Under the pieces are notes generated by a model that saw only the letters and a program-made list of their open reading frames with translations, did not search any database and was not told the DNA's origin. Shown here in pieces: positions 1 to 5,840 of a DNA stretch of 8,631 bases (position 1 is its first letter; each line of letters opens with the position of its first letter). The stretch covers positions 3,402-12,032 of the forward strand of contig DHWC01000113.1 of NCBI GenBank assembly GCA_002412985.1. The letters run 5' to 3'. The translations under genes were made by a program, and so were the position numbers. This DNA comes from Methylocystaceae bacterium UBA5192 (GTDB lineage: Bacteria; Pseudomonadota; Alphaproteobacteria; Rhizobiales; Beijerinckiaceae).

Positions 1-143
1 AGGCCTTCAGCCTCGTCTAACCGCGCCTCAGGATGGCGAGACGTCGCATTGAGCGCCTCTTTTGAATGATAGGGACCTATGACAAGCGTGCGCGCCCCGC
101 CAACGCTCGCTGTTGGAAGCTCTGGTGAGAATGTTGAACTCAA
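1..143 (-). CDS. hflX: GTPase HflX, 5' end only (about 47 residues)
   Basis: Partial gene running off the left edge. HflX is a cytoplasmic, ribosome-binding GTPase of the Obg-HflX family that helps rescue or split stalled ribosomes. The visible peptide contains RTLVIGPYHSKEALNAT followed by RHPEARLDEAEGL, which matches the start of the HflX N-terminal domain (a short beta strand, then an R-x-x-E-A-R-L-x-E-A type helix). The G domain lies outside the window. The frame has no ATG or GTG before this conserved block, nor over the part of hfq just upstream that I checked. The start is therefore taken as TTG at 143-141, 7 nt after an AAGG at 154-151; an adjacent TTG at 146-144 is the alternative. 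The start sits 4 nt after the hfq stop, so the two genes are probably co-transcribed and coupled, the usual hfq-hflX arrangement. Family call is fairly sure from motif and context; the exact start is inferred. Confidence 0.82.
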   Translation of the reverse strand, partial: MSSTFSPELPTASVGGARTLVIGPYHSKEALNATSRHPEARLDEAEG

Positions 144-147
144 CAAA

Positions 148-405
148 TTACCTTGGCTTTTCGCCGTCTTCCTCGCCTGGCTCAAACATTTGGACCGGGT
201 GTCCAGGCATAATTGTCGAGATAGCGTGCTTATAGACGAGTTGGGAATGCCCATCTCGACGCAATAAAAGACAGAAGTTATCAAACCAAGTTACAATGCC
301 TTGTAACTTAACGCCATTTACCAGAAAAATTGTGAGGGGAACTTTGTTTTTTCTTACAAAATTTAGAAAAGTATCTTGAAGATTTTGCATTTTCTCTGAC
401 GACAT
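148..405 (-). CDS. hfq: RNA chaperone Hfq
   Basis: 85-residue Sm-like protein that forms a hexameric ring and pairs small RNAs with mRNAs; in alphaproteobacteria it is also linked to nitrogen-fixation control (NrfA of Azorhizobium). The Sm1 motif is visible at residues 23-47 (PLTIFLVNGVKLQG, then WFDNF) and the Sm2 motif at 56-66 with the signature YKHAIST; K59 and H60 are the proximal-face uridine-binding residues. F27 takes the place of the distal-face Tyr. The rim reads RKNK at 18-21, a basic patch. The C-terminal tail is short and acidic (about 15 residues after the Sm fold), as usual in alphaproteobacteria. The ATG at 405 has AGGA 6 nt upstream. The gene lies between ntrX and hflX and probably has its own promoter in the 209-bp gap. 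Identification is certain. Confidence 0.97.
   Translation of the reverse strand: MSSEKMQNLQDTFLNFVRKNKVPLTIFLVNGVKLQGIVTWFDNFCLLLRRDGHSQLVYKHAISTIMPGHPVQMFEPGEEDGEKPR
151..154 (-). promoter_or_regulatory. Ribosome binding site deciding the hflX TTG start
   Basis: AAGG on the - strand, lying inside the last codons of hfq. It is 7 nt from the TTG at 143 and 4 nt from the TTG at 146. This favours the 143 start and indicates translational coupling with hfq. Confidence 0.5.
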
Positions 406-493
406 CGGCTGTCCTGTTCTATTATTGTTGTTGAGCCGAGCGGTTTAGAGCCGCCCCTTCCCAGGATTGATTATTATTTTTTTGGCCGCATCT
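406..493 (-). promoter_or_regulatory. hfq 5' leader with hairpin and A-rich tracts
   Basis: If transcription starts about 7 nt after the -10 box at 505-500, the leader is about 88 nt. It holds an A-rich stretch at 483-470 (seven A, then three AAT/TAAT units, again readable as ARN triplets), a small hairpin at 454-440 (GCGG, 7-nt loop, CCGC), and the ARN cluster at 432-418. Long structured leaders suit an autoregulated gene. The transcription start is predicted, not known. Confidence 0.35.
412..432 (-). promoter_or_regulatory. hfq ribosome site preceded by five ARN triplets
   Basis: On the - strand the leader reads AACAACAATAATAGA (432-418), five consecutive A-R-N triplets, and runs straight into AGGA (415-412), which is 6 nt from the hfq ATG. 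ARN repeats are the known RNA ligand of the distal face of Hfq, and Hfq represses its own mRNA in E. coli. The sequence is seen; autoregulation by Hfq binding here is an inference. Confidence 0.45.
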
Positions 494-499
494 TTGGAT

Positions 500-528
500 A
501 TTAGAGCCTCTCTGAAGCTTGAGCGCAA
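500..528 (-). promoter_or_regulatory. Candidate sigma70-type promoter of hfq
   Basis: On the - strand TTGCGC (528-523), a 17-bp spacer, then TCTAAT (505-500). The -10 box matches TATAAT at five of six positions, the -35 only at TTG. A separate hfq promoter would let hfq-hflX be expressed independently of ntrYX. No other combination in 406-614 looked better. Confidence 0.4.
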
Positions 529-541
529 GACACAAGTCTAT

Positions 542-567
542 CCGGCTCACTTTGAAAAAGCGGCCGG
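542..567 (-). terminator. Imperfect stem-loop between ntrX and hfq
   Basis: On the - strand CCGGC (567-563) pairs with GCCGG (546-542); inside it CTTT (560-557) pairs with AAAG (553-550) around a 3-nt loop. A competing small fold, AAGC/GCTT, is followed directly by five T. It lies about 50 nt after the ntrX stop. No long T tract follows the larger stem, so it may be an attenuator or an RNA 3' end rather than a strong intrinsic terminator. Confidence 0.3.
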
Positions 568-585
568 CTTATACCTAATCTAATC

Positions 586-603
586 TATGAAATATTATTC
601 ATA
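586..603. repeat. AT-rich inverted repeat just behind ntrX
   Basis: TATGAA (586-591), a 6-bp centre ATATTA, then TTCATA (598-603): perfect 6-bp arms, 12 to 29 bp downstream of the ntrX stop. It could be an operator or a weak RNA hairpin. It is about 60 bp upstream of the predicted hfq -35 box. Function unknown. Confidence 0.3.
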
Positions 604-614
604 ATAGACTGATT

Positions 615-1982
615 TTATGAGTCAACAGACAGTGACTTAAGCTTTCTATGTAAGGCCGATCGCTCCATTCCGATGAATTCCGCTGTGCGGGAAATATTGT
701 TTGAAAAACGGTTCAATTGAGCAACGAGGTATTCTCGTTCGAAAACTTCGCGCGCTTCACGCAGCGGTAGGCTCATTAATTTCTCGCCCTTTACGCCCGC
801 GGGCGTTGCGGGAACGAGCTCACCAACATCAGCAGGCAGCATGTCAGCTGTTATTGTTGCGCCAGGTTCGCCAGCGGTGAGGATCATTAGACGCTCGACA
901 TTGTTTTTTAATTGCCGAATGTTGCCGGGCCAATCGTGAAGCTGCAAAACCGCCAACGCGTCTTCAGCAATTTGACGGCGCGGCATGCCAGAGGCAGCAG
1001 ACATATTGTCCATGAAATATTCAATTAATGCGGGAATGTCTTCACGCCGTTCGGCTAAGGAAGGTACGCGGATCGGCACGACAGCAAGCCGATGGAACAG
1101 GTCTTCCCTCAGTGTCCCGTCTTCAATGGCGAAGGCGAGATCGCGGGCTGAGGAGGAAATGACGCGAACATCGACTTGTACTTTTGTTGTGCCGCCAACG
1201 CGCTGGAAGGACTGATCCACCAAAACTCTCAGGATCTTGGCCTGGGTGTCCATGGGCATGTCGGAGATTTCATCAAGAAATAACGTGCCGCCATGCGCCT
1301 CTTCTAGAGCGCCAACTTTACGTTCGCCGCCAGAGCCTTCCCGCCCAAAAAGCTCAACCTCCATATTTTCTGGTGTGATCGTTGCAGAATTAATCACAAC
1401 GAACGCGCCGGCGGCGCGGGAGGAGGCCTCATGAATACATCGCGCAGCAAGTTCCTTGCCGGTTCCCGGCGCGCCGGTAATCATGACACGTGAGTTCACT
1501 GGGGCGACGCGCGCGACTAGCTGCTGTAGTTGATGTGCAGGCGGAGAGGAGCCGACTATTTGATCGAAGGCGCCTGCCCTTTGCCGCAAGGCTGAAATTT
1601 CCCGACGGAGCTGATACGCCTCCAACGCGCGTTCGGCGACAAGAACCAATCGATCAGATTTAAAAGGTTTTTCGATGAAATCATATGCGCCAATTTTAAT
1701 GGCGCTCACGGCGGTTTCAATGTTGCCATGGCCAGAAATCATGACAACAGGCAAGCCTTTGTGTTGTTGTTGGATTTCTTCAAGGACCTGAAGTCCGTCA
1801 AGTCGCGATCCTTGAAGCCAAATATCGAGAAAAACAAGATGTGGGCGTCTTGCAGCGATTGCGGCAAGCGCTTCGTCAGCGTCTTTGGCCGTTCGCGTTC
1901 CATGACCTTCATCACTCAGGATACCTGCGACTAACTCCCGAATGTCCGCCTCATCGTCGACAATGAGAATATCGCTCGCCAT
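615..1982 (-). CDS. ntrX: Nitrogen-regulation response regulator NtrX (no GAFTGA)
   Basis: 455-residue cytoplasmic regulator, the partner of NtrY. Receiver domain at about 1-120: acidic pair D9/D10, phospho-acceptor D53 followed by the NtrX-typical IWLQGSRLDG loop, S83 and K105. AAA+ domain at about 142-365: Walker A GAPGTGKE at 170-177, Walker B GGTLFLDEI at 231-239, WPGNIRQLKN at 351-360. C-terminal Fis-type helix-turn-helix at about 417-450. The L1 loop that in NtrC reads GAFTGA is replaced by a shorter stretch (REGSGGERKVGAL, 214-226), and the sensor-I segment reads SSSARDL instead of AATNKDL. Known from the family: GAFTGA contacts sigma54, so NtrX should not remodel sigma54 polymerase and probably acts on sigma70-type promoters. 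The ATG at 1982 overlaps the ntrY stop by one base (TAATG), with GAGG 4 nt upstream. Identification is secure. Confidence 0.95.
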   Translation of the reverse strand: MASDILIVDDEADIRELVAGILSDEGHGTRTAKDADEALAAIAARRPHLVFLDIWLQGSRLDGLQVLEEIQQQHKGLPVVMISGHGNIETAVSAIKIGAYDFIEKPFKSDRLVLVAERALEAYQLRREISALRQRAGAFDQIVGSSPPAHQLQQLVARVAPVNSRVMITGAPGTGKELAARCIHEASSRAAGAFVVINSATITPENMEVELFGREGSGGERKVGALEEAHGGTLFLDEISDMPMDTQAKILRVLVDQSFQRVGGTTKVQVDVRVISSSARDLAFAIEDGTLREDLFHRLAVVPIRVPSLAERREDIPALIEYFMDNMSAASGMPRRQIAEDALAVLQLHDWPGNIRQLKNNVERLMILTAGEPGATITADMLPADVGELVPATPAGVKGEKLMSLPLREAREVFEREYLVAQLNRFSNNISRTAEFIGMERSALHRKLKSLSVDS

Positions 1983-4249
1983 TACGCCTCGCCCCTTTTG
2001 ATCATCTTCTCATCATCTATAGTCGCGGCTTCTTGCGACACATCAGTCTTATGCTCTTGAGGAGCCAGTGGGAGGATCATCCTCACACAAGCGCCCTTCC
2101 CGCTTGGCGCATCGAGTAATTCCAGCCGCCCACCGTGATCTTCAATGATTTTAGCGACAATTGGCAAGCCAAGACCAGTGCCTTCAGATCTAGTTGTCAT
2201 ATAAGGCTCAAGCAAACGTTGCCGATTCATAGCCGGAAAACCTTTGCCATTGTCAATTATATCGACTTCCGCCCATTCGTCATGAAGCGCGACTTTAACC
2301 TCGACGCGTCCTGTTTCTTCATTAGCCCCCTCTTCCCGGGCGCCAATACCTTCTATGGCGTTTTTAATCAGATTGGTCAGAGCTTGCGATAAGAGGCGGC
2401 GGTCAAATTGCGCGAAAGTCGGGGTTGTTGGGAGGTTTTCGACAATCTCGATGTCCGCATTGCCAACACGCATCAGAAAGATGACTTGGCGAATGCAGGC
2501 ATTGAGATCATCGCGTTCGGGCTTTGCTTTAGGCATGCGCGCGAAGGAAGAGAATTCATCGACCATGCGCTTAATATCGTCTACCTGACGAACGATCGTG
2601 TCCGTGCATTGGTCAAAAATATCTCTATCTTGCGTAATTAATCGACCATATTTGCGTTTAAGACGTTCAGCTGAAAGTTGGATTGGCGTTAGCGGGTTTT
2701 TAATTTCATGGGCGATGCGCCGGGCGACATCCGCCCAGGCGGAGGTGCGCTGCGCAGTGATCAGATCCGTAATATCATCAAGCGTCACAACGAAGTTTTT
2801 CTGATCTCCTTCAGCATGAGCGGATGTCACGCGTATATTAAATGTGTGTTCAGATATACCGCGTTTGAGCGTGATTTGGCTTTGAACTGACCGGGGGAAT
2901 ACCTCAGCCGCGTCAAGTACAATTTGTTCAATTTCAGGGATTGCGTCACGAATAGCCGCGCCGACCGTCGCCTGGCCTTGCGCCTCTGTCAAAGACAATT
3001 CCTCAGCAGAGCGATTAATCACAGTCACGCGATTGGTTGAGTCGACGCCAATAACAGCAGCCGGCACGCCAGCTAAAACAGCTTCGGTGAATTCACGGCG
3101 TTCGTCATTGATCCGATTAGCTTCTATCAACCTACTTTGACGCGAATCCAATTCCGCCGTCATTTTGTTAAACACGTCTCCAAGTCGAGCCAATTCGCCA
3201 TGAGAGCGATCTACATTGACTTGAACGTCAAAATTACCGGCCGAGACCTCATCGGTCGCTGCAATGAGTGTGCGAATAGGCGACATTAATCTATCAGCAA
3301 AATCTAATCCAAACCAAATTGATGAAAGCAACATAATCGTTGTTAGCAATGCATACATTAAAACAAACGCTCGTTGCACTGCTGAACGAAACGCGTCGAA
3401 GGCTTCATATTTATTAATCAGGTTTTGGGTCTCTTTTGGAAATTCTATTGCAAATGGATCAATCGGGCGCGTCACATAAAGGAATGTATCCGTGAAGGCG
3501 CTGAGAGAACGTAGGGCGACAAAGCTTTTTCCATCATCAATCATCAAGCAGAGCGGTTCGCCGGTTCTGGCGTTATCAAATTCAGACTTTGGCGGCGCAA
3601 TAACAATTGCAGAAGCATTTTCTGCAACATCAACGCGGTCAACAATTTCGCCATTGGACTTCACTAAGGCGGCAACGGAAAATCCCAGGAAATAGGCGCG
3701 TGTCGCAAAGACTTGATGGAAATAAGTCCGGTCAGAAGTAAAGAGCATCCGAGCGCGATCGAGATCCGAAGCGGTTAATTGGGCCTCTTGAAGTAGCGCT
3801 TGGCATTGGCTGGACTGAAAAGCCTCTGCAGCCTTAGCAGTGTTATGAACAAATAATCCTACACTCGACATAAAAGTAGGATTAAGCGCGCGTTCGAGAG
3901 TCATGGAACCCGCGATAGCCAATAGAACGGCAGGCACAAGGGTGATGACAGCAAAGATGCCGACTATACGCACATGAAGTCGTGCGGCCGACTCTCCTCG
4001 TCGCCAGACGCGATAAAGCCGAAAGGCTTTGATGATCACCATCACGAGTAGAATGGTGACCAAGGCGCCATTGCCGACGAATAAGGCGATCATCCGCCCA
4101 TCCGTGGGCGATGTTTTTCCAAATTTTGAGACGAGTAAAAATGTGGCTAGGGCGCAAGCAGCTGCGCCGACCGCTATAAGCGGGCCGATCCATGCGCGTG
4201 CAGCCGCCGCGCTCGGTTCCTGAGCCGATGCATTCTCGGTTAATGCCAT
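1982..4249 (-). CDS. ntrY: Membrane sensor histidine kinase NtrY
   Basis: 755-residue sensor that phosphorylates NtrX; linked in various alphaproteobacteria to nitrogen, redox or envelope signals. Membrane segments are visible at about 21-42, 53-75, 94-116 and 295-316. The loop between the second and third is rich in Arg, so it should be cytoplasmic. This places about 175 residues (118-293) in the periplasm as the sensing region. A HAMP domain follows (about 316-370), then a PAS domain (about 387-495), then HisKA with the phospho-acceptor H514 in RIAHEIKNPLTPIQLSAERL. The ATPase domain has an N box at 626-630 (NLIKN), G1 DNGKGFP at 666-672, EPYMTTR at 681-687 and G2 GTGLGL at 690-695. All catalytic motifs are intact and the length is normal. 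The ATG at 4249 has no ribosome site but a promoter ends 6 nt before it. It overlaps ntrX by one base and lies 87 bp after ntrC. Confidence 0.96.
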   Translation of the reverse strand: MALTENASAQEPSAAAARAWIGPLIAVGAAACALATFLLVSKFGKTSPTDGRMIALFVGNGALVTILLVMVIIKAFRLYRVWRRGESAARLHVRIVGIFAVITLVPAVLLAIAGSMTLERALNPTFMSSVGLFVHNTAKAAEAFQSSQCQALLQEAQLTASDLDRARMLFTSDRTYFHQVFATRAYFLGFSVAALVKSNGEIVDRVDVAENASAIVIAPPKSEFDNARTGEPLCLMIDDGKSFVALRSLSAFTDTFLYVTRPIDPFAIEFPKETQNLINKYEAFDAFRSAVQRAFVLMYALLTTIMLLSSIWFGLDFADRLMSPIRTLIAATDEVSAGNFDVQVNVDRSHGELARLGDVFNKMTAELDSRQSRLIEANRINDERREFTEAVLAGVPAAVIGVDSTNRVTVINRSAEELSLTEAQGQATVGAAIRDAIPEIEQIVLDAAEVFPRSVQSQITLKRGISEHTFNIRVTSAHAEGDQKNFVVTLDDITDLITAQRTSAWADVARRIAHEIKNPLTPIQLSAERLKRKYGRLITQDRDIFDQCTDTIVRQVDDIKRMVDEFSSFARMPKAKPERDDLNACIRQVIFLMRVGNADIEIVENLPTTPTFAQFDRRLLSQALTNLIKNAIEGIGAREEGANEETGRVEVKVALHDEWAEVDIIDNGKGFPAMNRQRLLEPYMTTRSEGTGLGLPIVAKIIEDHGGRLELLDAPSGKGACVRMILPLAPQEHKTDVSQEAATIDDEKMIKRGEA

Positions 4250-4255
4250 GATTTG

Positions 4256-4284
4256 TCTATAGGCTGAGCTGGAGGGGGTGGCAA
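4256..4284 (-). promoter_or_regulatory. Predicted leaderless promoter of ntrYX
   Basis: On the - strand TTGCCA (4284-4279), exactly 17 bp, TATAGA (4261-4256), then CAAATC and the ntrY ATG at 4249. With the normal 6-7 nt from -10 to start, transcription would begin at or next to the A of ATG. There is no Shine-Dalgarno sequence before ntrY, which fits a leaderless mRNA. The boxes are seen; the promoter and leaderless reading are inferred. Confidence 0.55.
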
Positions 4285-4289
4285 TTGCC
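4280..4289. promoter_or_regulatory. Palindrome over the ntrY -35 box
   Basis: GGCAATTGCC is a perfect 10-bp palindrome that covers five of the six bases of the ntrY -35 element. A dimeric regulator bound here would compete with RNA polymerase. It contains CAA and TTG half-sites, the type of half-site I recall being reported for NtrX in rhizobia. Autoregulation is therefore possible but unproven, and the spacing here is zero. Confidence 0.3.
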
Positions 4290-4315
4290 GATGCTCCGTC
4301 CAGTTGAGCGGGCCG

Positions 4316-4330
4316 CGCCCTGGGAGGGCG
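4316..4330 (-). terminator. GC hairpin right after ntrC
   Basis: CGCCC (4330-4326), a 5-nt loop, GGGCG (4320-4316) on the - strand, beginning 6 nt after the ntrC stop codon. Five G-C pairs but no T tract follow. It may mark or protect the 3' end of the ntrBC message, or weakly attenuate read-through into ntrY. It would not act as a classical intrinsic terminator. Confidence 0.3.
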
Positions 4331-4336
4331 TATTTC

Positions 4337-5809
4337 TTAACGAGGCAAGCGCATTAAGCGAATGTCCAAATCATTGACTTTTTTTCGTAGCGTATTGCGG
4401 TTAAGGCCAAGTAATTCAGCAGCTTTAATTTGATTGCCGCGCGTCGCGGCTAATGCCGCGGTGATCAGCGGTATTTCGATTTCTTTCAATATTCGATGAT
4501 AGAGGCCTGGCGGCGGCAATTGCTCACCGCAATCCCGAAATAGCTTCGCGAGGTGCCGCTCCACTGATGTGGACAAGGTTTGCCCGTGATCGCTCTCATT
4601 AAAACTGACGCCGGTTGATGGACCGCTTGAATCTGGCGGCGGCTGATGAAAGTCTTGGTTGAGCTCTGTTTCAACCAACGAATCCGAGATCATTTCCTGC
4701 GGATGGAGTGCAGCCAATCGACGGATAAGATTTTCAAGTTCGCGAATATTGCCAGGCCAGCGATATTTTTTCATCCGCTCGAGAGCGGCCTGATCTATAT
4801 ATTTTTGGGGTAAGCCTTCATTCACGACAGCTTTAAAGAAGTGGTTGACCAGATCTGGAATATCTTCGGTGCGTTCGCGAAGGGGAGGCAGTCTTAAGGG
4901 AACGACATTGAGGCGGAAGTAGAGATCTTCGCGAAACAAACCTTGCTGAATTAAAATCCGCAAGTCTTTATTAGTCGCGGCTATGATCCGCACATTTGTT
5001 TTGATCGGCGTGCGGCCGCCAACTGTTGTATATTCGCCTTGTTGCAACACACGCAAAAGCCTTGTTTGGGCTTCCATGGGCATGTCGCCGATTTCATCCA
5101 GAAATAGCGTGCCTCCTTCGGCTTGTTCAAAGCGACCAGCTGACCGCTGACTTGCGCCAGTAAAAGCTCCCTTTTCGTGGCCAAATAGCTCACTTTCAAT
5201 CAAATCGCGGGGGATAGCCGCCATGTTAACTGCGACGAAGGGCCCTTTTTTCCGTTTTCCATAATCATGAAGCGCGCGGGCAACGAGTTCCTTGCCCGTG
5301 CCTGACTCGCCGTTAATCATAACGGTGAGGTCGGTCTGCATTAAGCGCGCGAGCGAACGATAGATTTCCTGCATCGCTGGCGAGCGGCCAACTAAAGGCA
5401 TTCCCTCGAGTTCTTCTTGTTCTTCATTCTTTGTGGATTTGCGCGGCTCCGCCATCGCGCGCCCAACGATACTTACGAATTCTTTTAAATCGAAGGGCTT
5501 TGGCAAATAGTCGTAAGCGCCGCGTTCTGAGGCGCGAATGGCCGTCATGAACGTATTTTGCGCGCTCATCACAATAATTGGCAATTCAGGCCGGAGTTTT
5601 TTTATTCTTGGAAGTAATTCGAATGCGTTTTCGTCAGGCATGACGACGTCAGTGACGACTAAATCCCCTTCCCCAGCTTGAACCCAACGCCATAACGTCG
5701 CCGCTGTTCCTGTGGTGCGTACTTCATAACCTGCGCGCGAGAGTGCCTGGGCGACAACGGTGCGGATAGCTGCGTCGTCATCCGCAACAAGTATTTCCCC
5801 ACGATTCAT
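4337..5809 (-). CDS. ntrC: Sigma54-dependent nitrogen regulator NtrC
   Basis: 490-residue cytoplasmic activator of nitrogen-scavenging genes (such as glnA, glnK and amtB in relatives), phosphorylated by NtrB. Receiver domain at about 1-122: acidic cluster D10-D12, phospho-acceptor D54 in VVTDVVMPDENAF, S82 and K104. AAA+ domain at about 137-368: Walker A GESGTGKE at 167-174, intact GAFTGA at 214-219, Walker B GGTLFLDEI at 232-240, AATNKDL at 277-283, WPGNIRELEN at 351-360. A Pro/Ser-rich linker spans about 386-410. The C-terminal Fis-type helix-turn-helix is at about 442-482 (NQIKAAELLGLNRNTLRKKV). The intact GAFTGA means it can work with sigma54, unlike the known GAFTGA-less NtrC of Rhodobacter capsulatus. 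The ATG at 5809 is preceded by GGGAG (5823-5819) 9 nt away, and the gene lies 31 bp after ntrB in the same operon. Confidence 0.97.
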   Translation of the reverse strand: MNRGEILVADDDAAIRTVVAQALSRAGYEVRTTGTAATLWRWVQAGEGDLVVTDVVMPDENAFELLPRIKKLRPELPIIVMSAQNTFMTAIRASERGAYDYLPKPFDLKEFVSIVGRAMAEPRKSTKNEEQEELEGMPLVGRSPAMQEIYRSLARLMQTDLTVMINGESGTGKELVARALHDYGKRKKGPFVAVNMAAIPRDLIESELFGHEKGAFTGASQRSAGRFEQAEGGTLFLDEIGDMPMEAQTRLLRVLQQGEYTTVGGRTPIKTNVRIIAATNKDLRILIQQGLFREDLYFRLNVVPLRLPPLRERTEDIPDLVNHFFKAVVNEGLPQKYIDQAALERMKKYRWPGNIRELENLIRRLAALHPQEMISDSLVETELNQDFHQPPPDSSGPSTGVSFNESDHGQTLSTSVERHLAKLFRDCGEQLPPPGLYHRILKEIEIPLITAALAATRGNQIKAAELLGLNRNTLRKKVNDLDIRLMRLPR

Positions 5810-5840
5810 AAATACGAACTCCCAGGCTCAAAAAGAGTGA

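Noticed and set aside
79..267. 62-codon + strand frame over the hflX/hfq junction
   Set aside because: It is antisense to two well-supported genes, and its peptide looks like a random translation with no recognisable domain.
553..570. Strong intrinsic terminator after ntrX (AAGC-loop-GCTTTTT)
   Set aside because: The stem is only 4 bp with a 5-nt loop, too weak for a confident terminator, so it is only mentioned within the broader stem-loop entry.
3882..4193. 103-codon open frame on the - strand inside ntrY
   Set aside because: It lies wholly within the clearly real ntrY in another frame, is rich in Arg, His and Ser as shadow frames are, and matches no family I recognise.
4279..4295. Possible sigma54 -24/-12 site (TGGCAATTGCCGATGC, + strand)
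   Set aside because: The GG and GC pairs are one base too far apart, the orientation points back into ntrC rather than to ntrY, and the palindrome explains the similarity.
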